This document shows, piece after piece, positions 1 to 5,230 of a stretch of DNA of 8,117 bases. The stretch spans positions 1 through 8,117 of the forward strand of contig JADFRH010000094.1 in assembly GCA_022561415.1 (NCBI GenBank), in the 5' to 3' direction. The DNA is from Planctomycetota bacterium. Its GTDB lineage: Bacteria > Planctomycetota > Phycisphaerae > UBA1845. Both the position numbers and the translations under genes were made by a program. The notes under the pieces were generated by a model. That model saw only the letters and a list, made by a program, of their open reading frames with translations, was not told the DNA's origin and did not search any database. Within the stretch, counting starts at the first letter, position 1, and every line of letters begins with the position of its first letter.

Positions 1-378
1 CCAGATACGCTGAGGTCGATGGGCAATCTGGCCATTGCAATAAGGAGCCAGGACCGGTACGCGGAGGCGGACGCGATTGACCGCCGGACGCTGGAGATTA
101 AGCGCCGCGTGCTCGGTGAAGAGCATCCCGGTACGCTGAGGTCGATGAACAACTTGGCCGTTGCGCTTGGTGGCCAGGGCCGGTACGCGGAGGCGGAGAA
201 GCTGCACCGCCGGACGCTCGAGATCAGGCGCCGCGTGCTCGGTGAGGAGCATCCAAATACGCTGTCGTCGATGAACAATCTGGCCATTTCGCTTCACGAC
301 CAGGGCCGGTACACGAAGGCGGAGAAGCTGCGCCGCCGGACGCTCGAGATCAGGCGACGCGTGCTTGGCGAGGAGCAT
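1..378 (+). repeat. Three 126-bp tandem DNA repeats coding for TPR units
   Basis: Units run 1-126, 127-252 and 253-378, each encoding 42 residues and ending in a GAG/GAA-GAG-CAT (EEH) boundary. Units 2 and 3 are closest: in their last 78 bases I count only 6 differences, and some stretches of about 20 bases are identical. The next unit (379-504) keeps the protein pattern but not the DNA similarity. Since the window cuts into the array, more copies may lie upstream. The unit length is a multiple of three, so copy-number change would keep the frame. Confidence 0.9.
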
Positions 379-927
379 CCTTCAACGTTGAATTCCGTCA
401 TCGGCTGGGCCGAAACACGGTTTGCGCTGGGGGATCCGGACGAGGCCGAGCGGATGTATCGGGAGGCGATTGAAATCGGGCGGCGCACGCTGAGGAGCGA
501 CCACCCGAACATCGGGTCATGCCTCGTGGGTCTTGGCGAGGTGCTGATCGGCAAAGGCGACGCCGCCGAAGCGAAACAGGTCGTCAACGAAGGGCTGAAC
601 CTTCTGCGTGCGTCGCTTCCCGAGGACCATCCGGACCTTGCAGCCTCACAGAGCGTTCTCGGCGAATGCCTGACGGCACTGGGCAAATATGCCGAGGCGG
701 AGCCACTGCTTCTTGAGAGCTACGAAAGACTCAATGCCGTCCAAGGCGAATCCGGCCACGAAACCCGCAGAGCGCTATCCCGCATTATTAAGCTTTACGA
801 AGCCTTGCACGCCGCCGAGCCGGACAAAGGCTACGACAAGAAGGCCGCCGAATGGCGAGAGCGTCTCAACCAACTCAAAGACGAAGATGCGCCCGCGTCA
901 ATCGAATCGAAGCCGTCAGAGAATTGA
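1..927 (+). CDS. Kinesin-light-chain-type TPR protein, C-terminal part (5' end outside window)
   Basis: The reading frame is open from base 1 (it begins PDTLRSMGNL), so the gene starts upstream and the ATG at 19 is only an internal Met inside a repeat. The visible 308 residues are consecutive 42-residue TPR units with the TPR_10/TPR_12 (kinesin light chain) pattern: GRYAEAE, then RRTLEIRRRVLGEEHP, then TLxSMNNLA. Three regular units occupy 1-378 and three more divergent units 379-756. A closing helix follows (RRALSRIIKLYEAL and KKAAEWRERLNQL), then a short polar tail ending at TGA 925-927. Such arrays bind other proteins and have no catalytic role. In Planctomycetota this repeat type, with a similar LYEAxxxxxKAAEWR ending, is often the C-terminal half of Hanks-type Ser/Thr protein kinases. 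A kinase domain upstream is therefore possible, but it cannot be seen here and is inference. The gene converges on the minus-strand operon that follows. Confidence 0.9.
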   Translation, partial: PDTLRSMGNLAIAIRSQDRYAEADAIDRRTLEIKRRVLGEEHPGTLRSMNNLAVALGGQGRYAEAEKLHRRTLEIRRRVLGEEHPNTLSSMNNLAISLHDQGRYTKAEKLRRRTLEIRRRVLGEEHPSTLNSVIGWAETRFALGDPDEAERMYREAIEIGRRTLRSDHPNIGSCLVGLGEVLIGKGDAAEAKQVVNEGLNLLRASLPEDHPDLAASQSVLGECLTALGKYAEAEPLLLESYERLNAVQGESGHETRRALSRIIKLYEALHAAEPDKGYDKKAAEWRERLNQLKDEDAPASIESKPSEN

Positions 928-1020
928 GCCTATCAATTCGACAGATGACACCGTACTGTGGGTGGTGCGTGACAGAGTCGGCGTCGGGCACGTTTCTTCG
1001 TGAGCCGCAAACATCAGGTT

Positions 1021-1036
1021 GCGCGGACGTCCGCGC
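1021..1036. repeat. Perfect 16-bp palindrome
   Basis: GCGCGGACGTCCGCGC reads the same on both strands, centred between 1028 and 1029. It overlaps by three bases the next palindrome at 1034-1051. There is no loop, so it fits a symmetric protein site or a cruciform better than an RNA hairpin. Its function is unknown. Confidence 0.8.
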
Positions 1037-1051
1037 GGGCTATAGCCCGCG
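1034..1051. repeat. Perfect 18-bp palindrome with TATA centre
   Basis: The two 9-base arms CGCGGGCTA and TAGCCCGCG meet between 1042 and 1043. The motif directly adjoins the preceding palindrome, so 1021-1051 is a double palindrome. Elements of this look recur between genes in some planctomycete-like genomes, but that is recollection and cannot be checked here. Confidence 0.8.
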
Positions 1052-1081
1052 GCTGAGCGGTTGACGCAGGGGGTCCGTCCT

Positions 1082-1099
1082 GGCGCGCCCCTGCGCGCC
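1082..1099. repeat. GC-only hairpin, 6-bp stem
   Basis: The arm GGCGCG (1082-1087) pairs with CGCGCC (1094-1099) around a six-base loop. No T tract follows on either strand. It is one of four inverted repeats between the two convergent genes and may help end transcription or be part of a dispersed repeat. Confidence 0.55.
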
Positions 1100-1145
1100 G
1101 GGGCCTGCGGCTCGGAGTCGGTGTTCCACCGGCTTGCTGGATCCA

Positions 1146-1166
1146 CGTCGGGGACAAGCCCCGACG
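1146..1166. repeat. 8-bp stem-loop at convergent gene ends
   Basis: The arm CGTCGGGG (1146-1153) pairs perfectly with CCCCGACG (1159-1166) around the loop ACAAG. It lies 21 bp beyond the stop codon of the minus-strand CRTAC1-type gene and is the strongest RNA hairpin in the spacer. No U run follows on either strand, so it is at best a stem that stabilises the 3' end or an atypical terminator. It may equally be one copy of a dispersed intergenic element. Confidence 0.6.
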
Positions 1167-1186
1167 CTACACTTGATCGTTGAGCG

Positions 1187-2962
1187 CTACGATCGGGGTC
1201 GCTTGAGCGTCACGATTTGGTCGGCGTTGAACGCTCCGAAGTCATGCGCGGCGCCGTCGGGCCAGGTGACGCGGACGTGGCTCACGCGCGCAATCTCCCC
1301 GAGCCCGAAATGGACGCGCGGGTCGTTCGCTGCGCAGTAGCTGTAGGCCGTGCGTACGTCTCGGACTCGCTCGTTGCCCGCCACCTCGATCGTGACGCGC
1401 GCGCCGATCGCAGGGGCTCCATGCTGGTTGCGCACGTCGAACATGATCCAGTGTCGACCGTCAATGCCTGCTTGCAGGTCGGCACCGGCCCGGTTCCTCA
1501 GCACATAAGCCGGTCCGTCTCGGTTGGCGATGACGATATCGATGAACCCGTCGTTGTTGAGATCGCCGAACGCCGCGCCGCGACTCGAGTGTACGAGCGG
1601 CTCAGGCGTTCCACCACGCGGCAACTCTTCTCGAAACGTACCATCGGCGATTCCCACGAAGAGTTGGTTCTCATCGGCGTACGGGTCTTGGCCGCTCGGC
1701 GTTCCGCGGCGTTGCACGACCCGGCCGTTGGCAACGTAGATGTCGATGTGGCCGTCATTGTTGAAGTCGTGCATGGCGATTCCGAAGCCCGTAAAGGGTC
1801 GGCTCGAATCGAGACCGGCCTGCGATGTCTCGTCGAAAAAGAAGCCGTCAACATTTCGATAGAACGTGTTGGTCTGTGCGGCGAAGTGAGCCATGATGAC
1901 GTCGAGGTCACCGTCGTTGTCGACGTCCACCGCGTGTATGCCCATGCCCGCCTCCTCCATGCCGTTGCCGCTGTAGGCCAGGCCGCGCTCGAGCGCCTCG
2001 TCGCGGAACGTGCCATCACCCCGGTTGATCCACAACTGGTTGGCCATCAGGTCGTTCGCCACGCAGATATCCGTGAGCGTGTCGCCGTTGAAGTCTCCAC
2101 ACACGATCCCGAGCCCGTTTCCGAATCGCACGTGAATGCCCGCTTCCTCGGACACGTCGGTGAACGTGCCGTCGCCGTTGTTTCGATAGAGCGTATCGGG
2201 CTGCGGGGCGAGATAGGCCGATGGCGTACAGTAGTCGGCAACGCCGGCGAATCCGATGCAGTCCACTTCCGTGTCCGCGGACCACTGAATGTAATTGACG
2301 ACGTACAGATCCAAATCCCCGTCGCGGTCGTAGTCGAGAAAGGCCGCACTCGAGCCGAAGCCCTCGTCGCCCACGCCGGCACCCTGGGTTACATCCGTAA
2401 ACGTCCCGTCGCCCCGGTTTCGGTAAAGGATGTTGGCGCCGACGTTCGTCACATAGAGATCGGTCCAGCCATCGTTGTCGAAGTCGCCGGTCGCACAGCC
2501 CGTTCCGTAGTGGATATCGCCCACGCCGGCCGAGGCGGTGACCTCCTCGAACGTCGCGTCGCCTCGGTTATGGAAGAGGCGGTTGCCGGGTTCGTCCTTC
2601 TGCCACCCGGCGACGCGACCGGCCTGGACGAAGTAAACGTCGAGGTACCCGTCGTTGTCGTAGTCGAGCAGGCCCACACCACCGGCCATGCTCTCAGGCA
2701 GGTAAAACCTCTCGTCGTGCCCCACGTCGGTCTGGAAATCAATTCCGCTTGCCAGCGCGACTTCCTCGAACCACGATGTTGTTAGTGAAGAGTGAAGCGT
2801 GAAGAGTGAAGAGCCGGCCGTCTCGACGTCTTGCTCTCCGGCCTGTCGAAGTAGTGTCGCGCCAACAACGGCGAGCAGCACGCCGGCGACGGCCAACACC
2901 AGCGGCGCAAGGCGCATCCTCCCGGCCCCGCGGTGACTTCGACTGGTCTGGGTCTTACTCAT
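1187..2962 (-). CDS. CRTAC1-family FG-GAP/VCBS propeller protein with ASPIC/UnbV domain
   Basis: This 591-aa protein has a basic N-terminus and a hydrophobic stretch at about 18-37, a signal sequence or membrane anchor, so the rest should be exported. Seven FG-GAP-type calcium-loop motifs follow: LDYDNDGYLD (99-108), DFDNDGWTD (160), DYDRDGDLD (210), DFNGDTLTD (290, the weakest loop), DVDNDGDLD (346), DFNNDGHID (399) and DLNNDGFID (467). Seven copies fit a seven-bladed beta-propeller. Residues about 503-587 are an ASPIC/UnbV domain, with AIGARV (518), HFGLG (551) and VTWPDG (565). No catalytic site is apparent; the family is generally linked to binding or extracellular roles. The ATG at 2962 has only a weak upstream GAGAG. 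Met16 (2917) has GGGAGG directly against it, too close to be a normal ribosome site. The gene lies 48 bp downstream of the TPR gene and is probably in its operon. A heptanucleotide repeat encodes residues 51-60. Confidence 0.93.
   Translation of the reverse strand: MSKTQTSRSHRGAGRMRLAPLVLAVAGVLLAVVGATLLRQAGEQDVETAGSSLFTLHSSLTTSWFEEVALASGIDFQTDVGHDERFYLPESMAGGVGLLDYDNDGYLDVYFVQAGRVAGWQKDEPGNRLFHNRGDATFEEVTASAGVGDIHYGTGCATGDFDNDGWTDLYVTNVGANILYRNRGDGTFTDVTQGAGVGDEGFGSSAAFLDYDRDGDLDLYVVNYIQWSADTEVDCIGFAGVADYCTPSAYLAPQPDTLYRNNGDGTFTDVSEEAGIHVRFGNGLGIVCGDFNGDTLTDICVANDLMANQLWINRGDGTFRDEALERGLAYSGNGMEEAGMGIHAVDVDNDGDLDVIMAHFAAQTNTFYRNVDGFFFDETSQAGLDSSRPFTGFGIAMHDFNNDGHIDIYVANGRVVQRRGTPSGQDPYADENQLFVGIADGTFREELPRGGTPEPLVHSSRGAAFGDLNNDGFIDIVIANRDGPAYVLRNRAGADLQAGIDGRHWIMFDVRNQHGAPAIGARVTIEVAGNERVRDVRTAYSYCAANDPRVHFGLGEIARVSHVRVTWPDGAAHDFGAFNADQIVTLKRPRS
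2784..2811. repeat. Heptanucleotide tandem repeat (AGTGAAG x4) inside the CRTAC1-type gene
   Basis: Four head-to-tail copies of a 7-bp unit are present on the plus strand; the third is CGTGAAG, the others AGTGAAG. On the coding (minus) strand the unit reads CTTCACT and encodes Ser/Leu/Phe/Thr/His-rich residues (SSLFTLHSSL, 51-60), unlike the flanking sequence. It lies between the N-terminal hydrophobic segment and the first propeller blade. Because 7 is not a multiple of 3, gain or loss of one unit would shift the frame. Confidence 0.85.
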
Positions 2963-3010
2963 GGTTATCGACGGCTCTCTTGCGTTTGCCAGCTCACCGG
3001 TTCGCAGCTC

Positions 3011-4579
3011 CTAACGGTTGCGTTTTTCTTTCTCAACGCGTTCAAGTGCGGTTCGAATCTTCGAGTCGAAAGGGGCGATCTTCAACGCTCGCTCGAGCGC
3101 CTCGGCCGCTAGATCGTAACGACCCGCCCGCCCGTGGATCATGCCGAGGTTGTACAGCGGGATCACCGAATTCGGCGAGAACGCGGCCGCCGTCTCCAGC
3201 GATTCAATGGCGTCGATGTGCCGACCGAGCCGGGCGGCCGTGAGCCCGAGGCGAAAGTGGACTTCGCCCTGGCGCGGGTCGAGTTCCGCGGCCTTGCGAA
3301 ACGCGACCAACGCCTCGTCGTCGCGCGTCATCGTGAAGAGCACCCGTCCCTTGACGAAGTACCCGTGGGCGGTCATGGGTGCGATCTCAGTCGCTTCGAC
3401 AGCGAAATCGAGTGCCGCCTCGAGGTCGCCCATCTTGATTAGGGTCGACGCCAGGTGAGCATAGGTCAGATACGAGCGACGTCCCGTGTCGGCGGCGGCA
3501 TGGAGTACCGGCAGCGCGAGCTCGGGGTGTCCGTCTTGCAGATACGCCGCGGCTAGGCTATTGGCCACGTCGACGTCCATCGGGAAGATCGAATGCAACT
3601 CCGCGAGGAGCTCGATCGCCTCGTCAATCCGCCCTGCTTGTGCGATGGATCGGGCATAGCTGAGTCGCGCCTTGGGTCCGACCAGCGCGGTTGTCAGATC
3701 GCTACGCCATGGGTCGGGAAGCGCGTCGGCAGCAGACCGCGCGCCGCGGGCGAACTCGTTGCGGGCGGCTCGCCCCCGCCCGAGTCGCTGATAGGTCTGC
3801 CCGAGCAGATAGTGCGCCTGTCCGTTGCGCATGTCCTTATCGAGCGCCCGGCGAAACTGCTCGGCGGCTTCGTCGAGTTTTCCGGTAGCGAGCAGGGTCC
3901 GCCCGAGACCGACGTAGCCCGATGCGGCCTCGGCATGAAGCGCCACAACTCGTTGGAAACTCTGATCGGCCTCCCCGTACGCGCCCGTCGCCAGCAGCAT
4001 CATCCCGAGCCGTTGGTGAGCCGGTCCGTAATCAGCCTCGCGCCGAGTGACGTGCCTCATGGCCTCTATTGCCGCATCTGCGTCTCCGCGCGCGTACGTG
4101 AGAACGGCCCAGTGGTATTTCCACCGCACGTCTCGAGAGTCGGCGTCGATGGCCAGTGCGTAGCAGTCCAGCGCATAAGAAGAATAGCCGTAGGCTTCGT
4201 AGAACGCGCCGAGGCGTCCCAGCGCACCAACAAAGTCGGCTCGCCCATCGGGTGTGCGTTCGTGCTGCCGTGCGAGCCGGACGCGCGAACGCAGTTCCTG
4301 TCGTACGGTGGGATCGAGCTGGTCAATGTCATCCGGCACCGGGATGATCGATGCGGGTTGGGGTGAAGGGGCGTCCGACTCGGTGACCGTCGGTTCTTCC
4401 GGCGCCGCCGTGACCGTAACTTCCTCGTGACCGGCGAGGTTGTACCGAACCAGGCCCACGACGCACGTAGCCAACCCCACGCCGAAGATCACCAGCGAGA
4501 CGACCATTCCCGCAGCGCCGCCCGGCGTCGTCGGTAACAGTTTTTGCTCGGTGTTCGTATCAGGGGTCCGTTGTGGCAT
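3011..4579 (-). CDS. Membrane-anchored TPR protein (522 aa), partner of the CRTAC1-type gene
   Basis: Residues 1-22 are polar. Residues about 23-45 form one transmembrane helix (GMVVSLVIFGVGLATCVVGL), and 51-90 are a Pro/Thr/Glu-rich linker. The rest is TPR helices, about ten units from about 113 to 504. Clear ones are near 185-217 (AHQRLGMMLLATGAYGEADQ), 219-252, 369-401, 403-436 (GRVLFTMTRDDEALVAFRKA) and 471-504 (YNLGMIHGRAGRYDLAAEAL). A less regular stretch at 282-300 splits the array in two. The likely topology is N-terminus inside and TPRs in the periplasm, as a protein-binding platform; no enzyme motif is seen. The ATG at 4577-4579 gives the full anchor but has no evident Shine-Dalgarno sequence. 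The gene is first in a two-gene operon, with 48 bp between its stop and the next ATG. TPR proteins beside or fused to CRTAC1-type proteins are, to my knowledge, common in Planctomycetota and Acidobacteriota. Confidence 0.92.
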   Translation of the reverse strand: MPQRTPDTNTEQKLLPTTPGGAAGMVVSLVIFGVGLATCVVGLVRYNLAGHEEVTVTAAPEEPTVTESDAPSPQPASIIPVPDDIDQLDPTVRQELRSRVRLARQHERTPDGRADFVGALGRLGAFYEAYGYSSYALDCYALAIDADSRDVRWKYHWAVLTYARGDADAAIEAMRHVTRREADYGPAHQRLGMMLLATGAYGEADQSFQRVVALHAEAASGYVGLGRTLLATGKLDEAAEQFRRALDKDMRNGQAHYLLGQTYQRLGRGRAARNEFARGARSAADALPDPWRSDLTTALVGPKARLSYARSIAQAGRIDEAIELLAELHSIFPMDVDVANSLAAAYLQDGHPELALPVLHAAADTGRRSYLTYAHLASTLIKMGDLEAALDFAVEATEIAPMTAHGYFVKGRVLFTMTRDDEALVAFRKAAELDPRQGEVHFRLGLTAARLGRHIDAIESLETAAAFSPNSVIPLYNLGMIHGRAGRYDLAAEALERALKIAPFDSKIRTALERVEKEKRNR

Positions 4580-4813
4580 GTGGTTTCGTGCGAACCAACC
4601 GAAGAACAGACTTTGGGCCGATCGAGCCCGCCCCGATCCCGTGCGTTGTCTTCATCCTGCCGAAACGCGACCCGCGCCATCGTAAGCCGGGGGCATTCTA
4701 TCGGAAGCGCGGCCCGACGCAACGCACCGTCACTGCGCTCTTCCCCATCCGTACCGTCCACCGCTTGAGTTGCCCCATTCCTTTGGGCACGAAAGGGGTG
4801 GGGGACGGAAGTC

Positions 4814-4834
4814 ACTTCGTAGGTCGAGCGAAGT
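4814..4834. repeat. Small stem-loop, 6-bp arms
   Basis: ACTTCG (4814-4819) can pair with CGAAGT (4829-4834) around a nine-base loop. It may belong with the neighbouring larger inverted repeat. No function is evident, and a stem this short could arise by chance. Confidence 0.4.
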
Positions 4835-4862
4835 CGTGTAGCGCCCGGTCTCCGTGCCGGCG

Positions 4863-4914
4863 GGCCGGTGCCTGCACCGCCGTGCTCGGTGCGCCATAAC
4901 TTGCAGCACCGGCC
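4863..4914. repeat. Inverted repeat with 9-bp outer arms and an inner stem
   Basis: GGCCGGTGC (4863-4871) is exactly complementary to GCACCGGCC (4906-4914), 34 bases apart. A competing small stem, CGGTG (4866-4870, within the left arm) with CACCG (4875-4879), could form instead, so two alternative folds are possible. It lies about 285 bp upstream of the TPR gene start and about 315 bp upstream of the lipoprotein start. No T run follows, so it is not an intrinsic terminator. Confidence 0.5.
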
Positions 4915-5218
4915 TGCGCGATGAGGCATAACACGTTGTCGCTGCTCGTCTCTCGATCGTGTTCCGGTTCGAGCCCCGCGTCACCGGACCTTCGGTACCG
5001 GAAGCGGCGCCGGTCTGGGTACGTGCGACCGATGCGCGATAATGCCAGCGGTTCTTGTGGCCGAAGCCTGTCCTTATCGTACTTAGATTATGTTTAAGTC
5101 GAGCCTGTTGTGAAACCGAATCACTGTGGAATCGTGCTCGTGCGTGGGTGAGAGAACCCAATTACGTTTGATAGGCCAAATGGGCTTTTTTGTCGAAACA
5201 AGGTTGCGTGGGAAAATC

Positions 5219-5223
5219 GGAGG
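5219..5223 (+). promoter_or_regulatory. Shine-Dalgarno site fixing the lipoprotein start at 5231
   Basis: GGAGG is followed by a seven-base spacer and then ATG at 5231. This decides the start: the longer open frame from GTG at 5126 would add 35 residues with no ribosome site and would push the lipoprotein signal away from the N-terminus. It is the only strong Shine-Dalgarno site seen for any gene in the window. Confidence 0.85.
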
Positions 5224-5230
5224 TTCAGGT

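Larger units (their letters stand above)
928..1186. other. Convergent spacer rich in GC palindromes
   Basis: This 259-bp stretch lies between the 3' ends of the plus-strand TPR gene and the minus-strand CRTAC1-type gene. I see no credible gene in it: short open frames across it have no ribosome site or protein-like composition. Its second half (1021-1166) carries four separate GC-rich inverted repeats, listed individually. None is followed by a run of T on either strand, so none is a classical intrinsic terminator, although the cluster sits where transcription from both sides should end. Confidence 0.7.
4580..5230. other. 651-bp divergent spacer
   Basis: This region separates the starts of the minus-strand TPR operon and the plus-strand lipoprotein gene, so it should hold promoters for both. 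I could not find a -35/-10 pair with good spacing for either and claim none. Open frames across it on both strands look like chance, being rich in Arg, Cys and Pro without a ribosome site. Inverted repeats lie at 4814-4834 and 4863-4914. From about 5075 to 5225 the sequence is noticeably AT-richer, as expected for the promoter and leader of the lipoprotein gene. Confidence 0.6.

Noticed and set aside
1..378. Possible CRISPR array or minisatellite
   Set aside because: The 126-bp units are contiguous with no unique spacers and encode regular TPR protein repeats, so coding repetition explains them.
1217..2785. A 522-codon open frame on the plus strand, antisense to the CRTAC1-type gene
   Set aside because: It is the mirror of a GC-rich gene full of repeated Asp/Asn/Gly codons, whose complement (GTC, GTT and so on) reads as Val-rich sequence without stops. 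There is no ribosome site or recognisable domain, while the minus strand gives clear FG-GAP and ASPIC motifs.
3593..4366. A 257-codon open frame on the plus strand opposite the anchored TPR gene
   Set aside because: It has no ribosome site or recognisable domain, and overlaps a frame with clear TPR periodicity.
4489..4929. Open frames in the divergent spacer (for example 4489-4929 minus, 4573-4899 plus, 4730-5161 minus)
   Set aside because: They overlap one another on both strands, have Arg/Pro/Cys-rich chance composition and lack ribosome sites or domains.
5055..5089. Possible sigma-70 promoter (TTGTGG with TAGATT) upstream of the lipoprotein gene
   Set aside because: The spacing is 23 bp, outside the usual 16-18, and the hexamers are poor. 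No other pair nearby was better.
5126..5230. Longer N-terminus of the lipoprotein from the GTG at 5126
   Set aside because: There is no Shine-Dalgarno sequence before 5126, the extra residues look non-coding, and they would bury the lipoprotein signal. GGAGG at 5219-5223 points to 5231.
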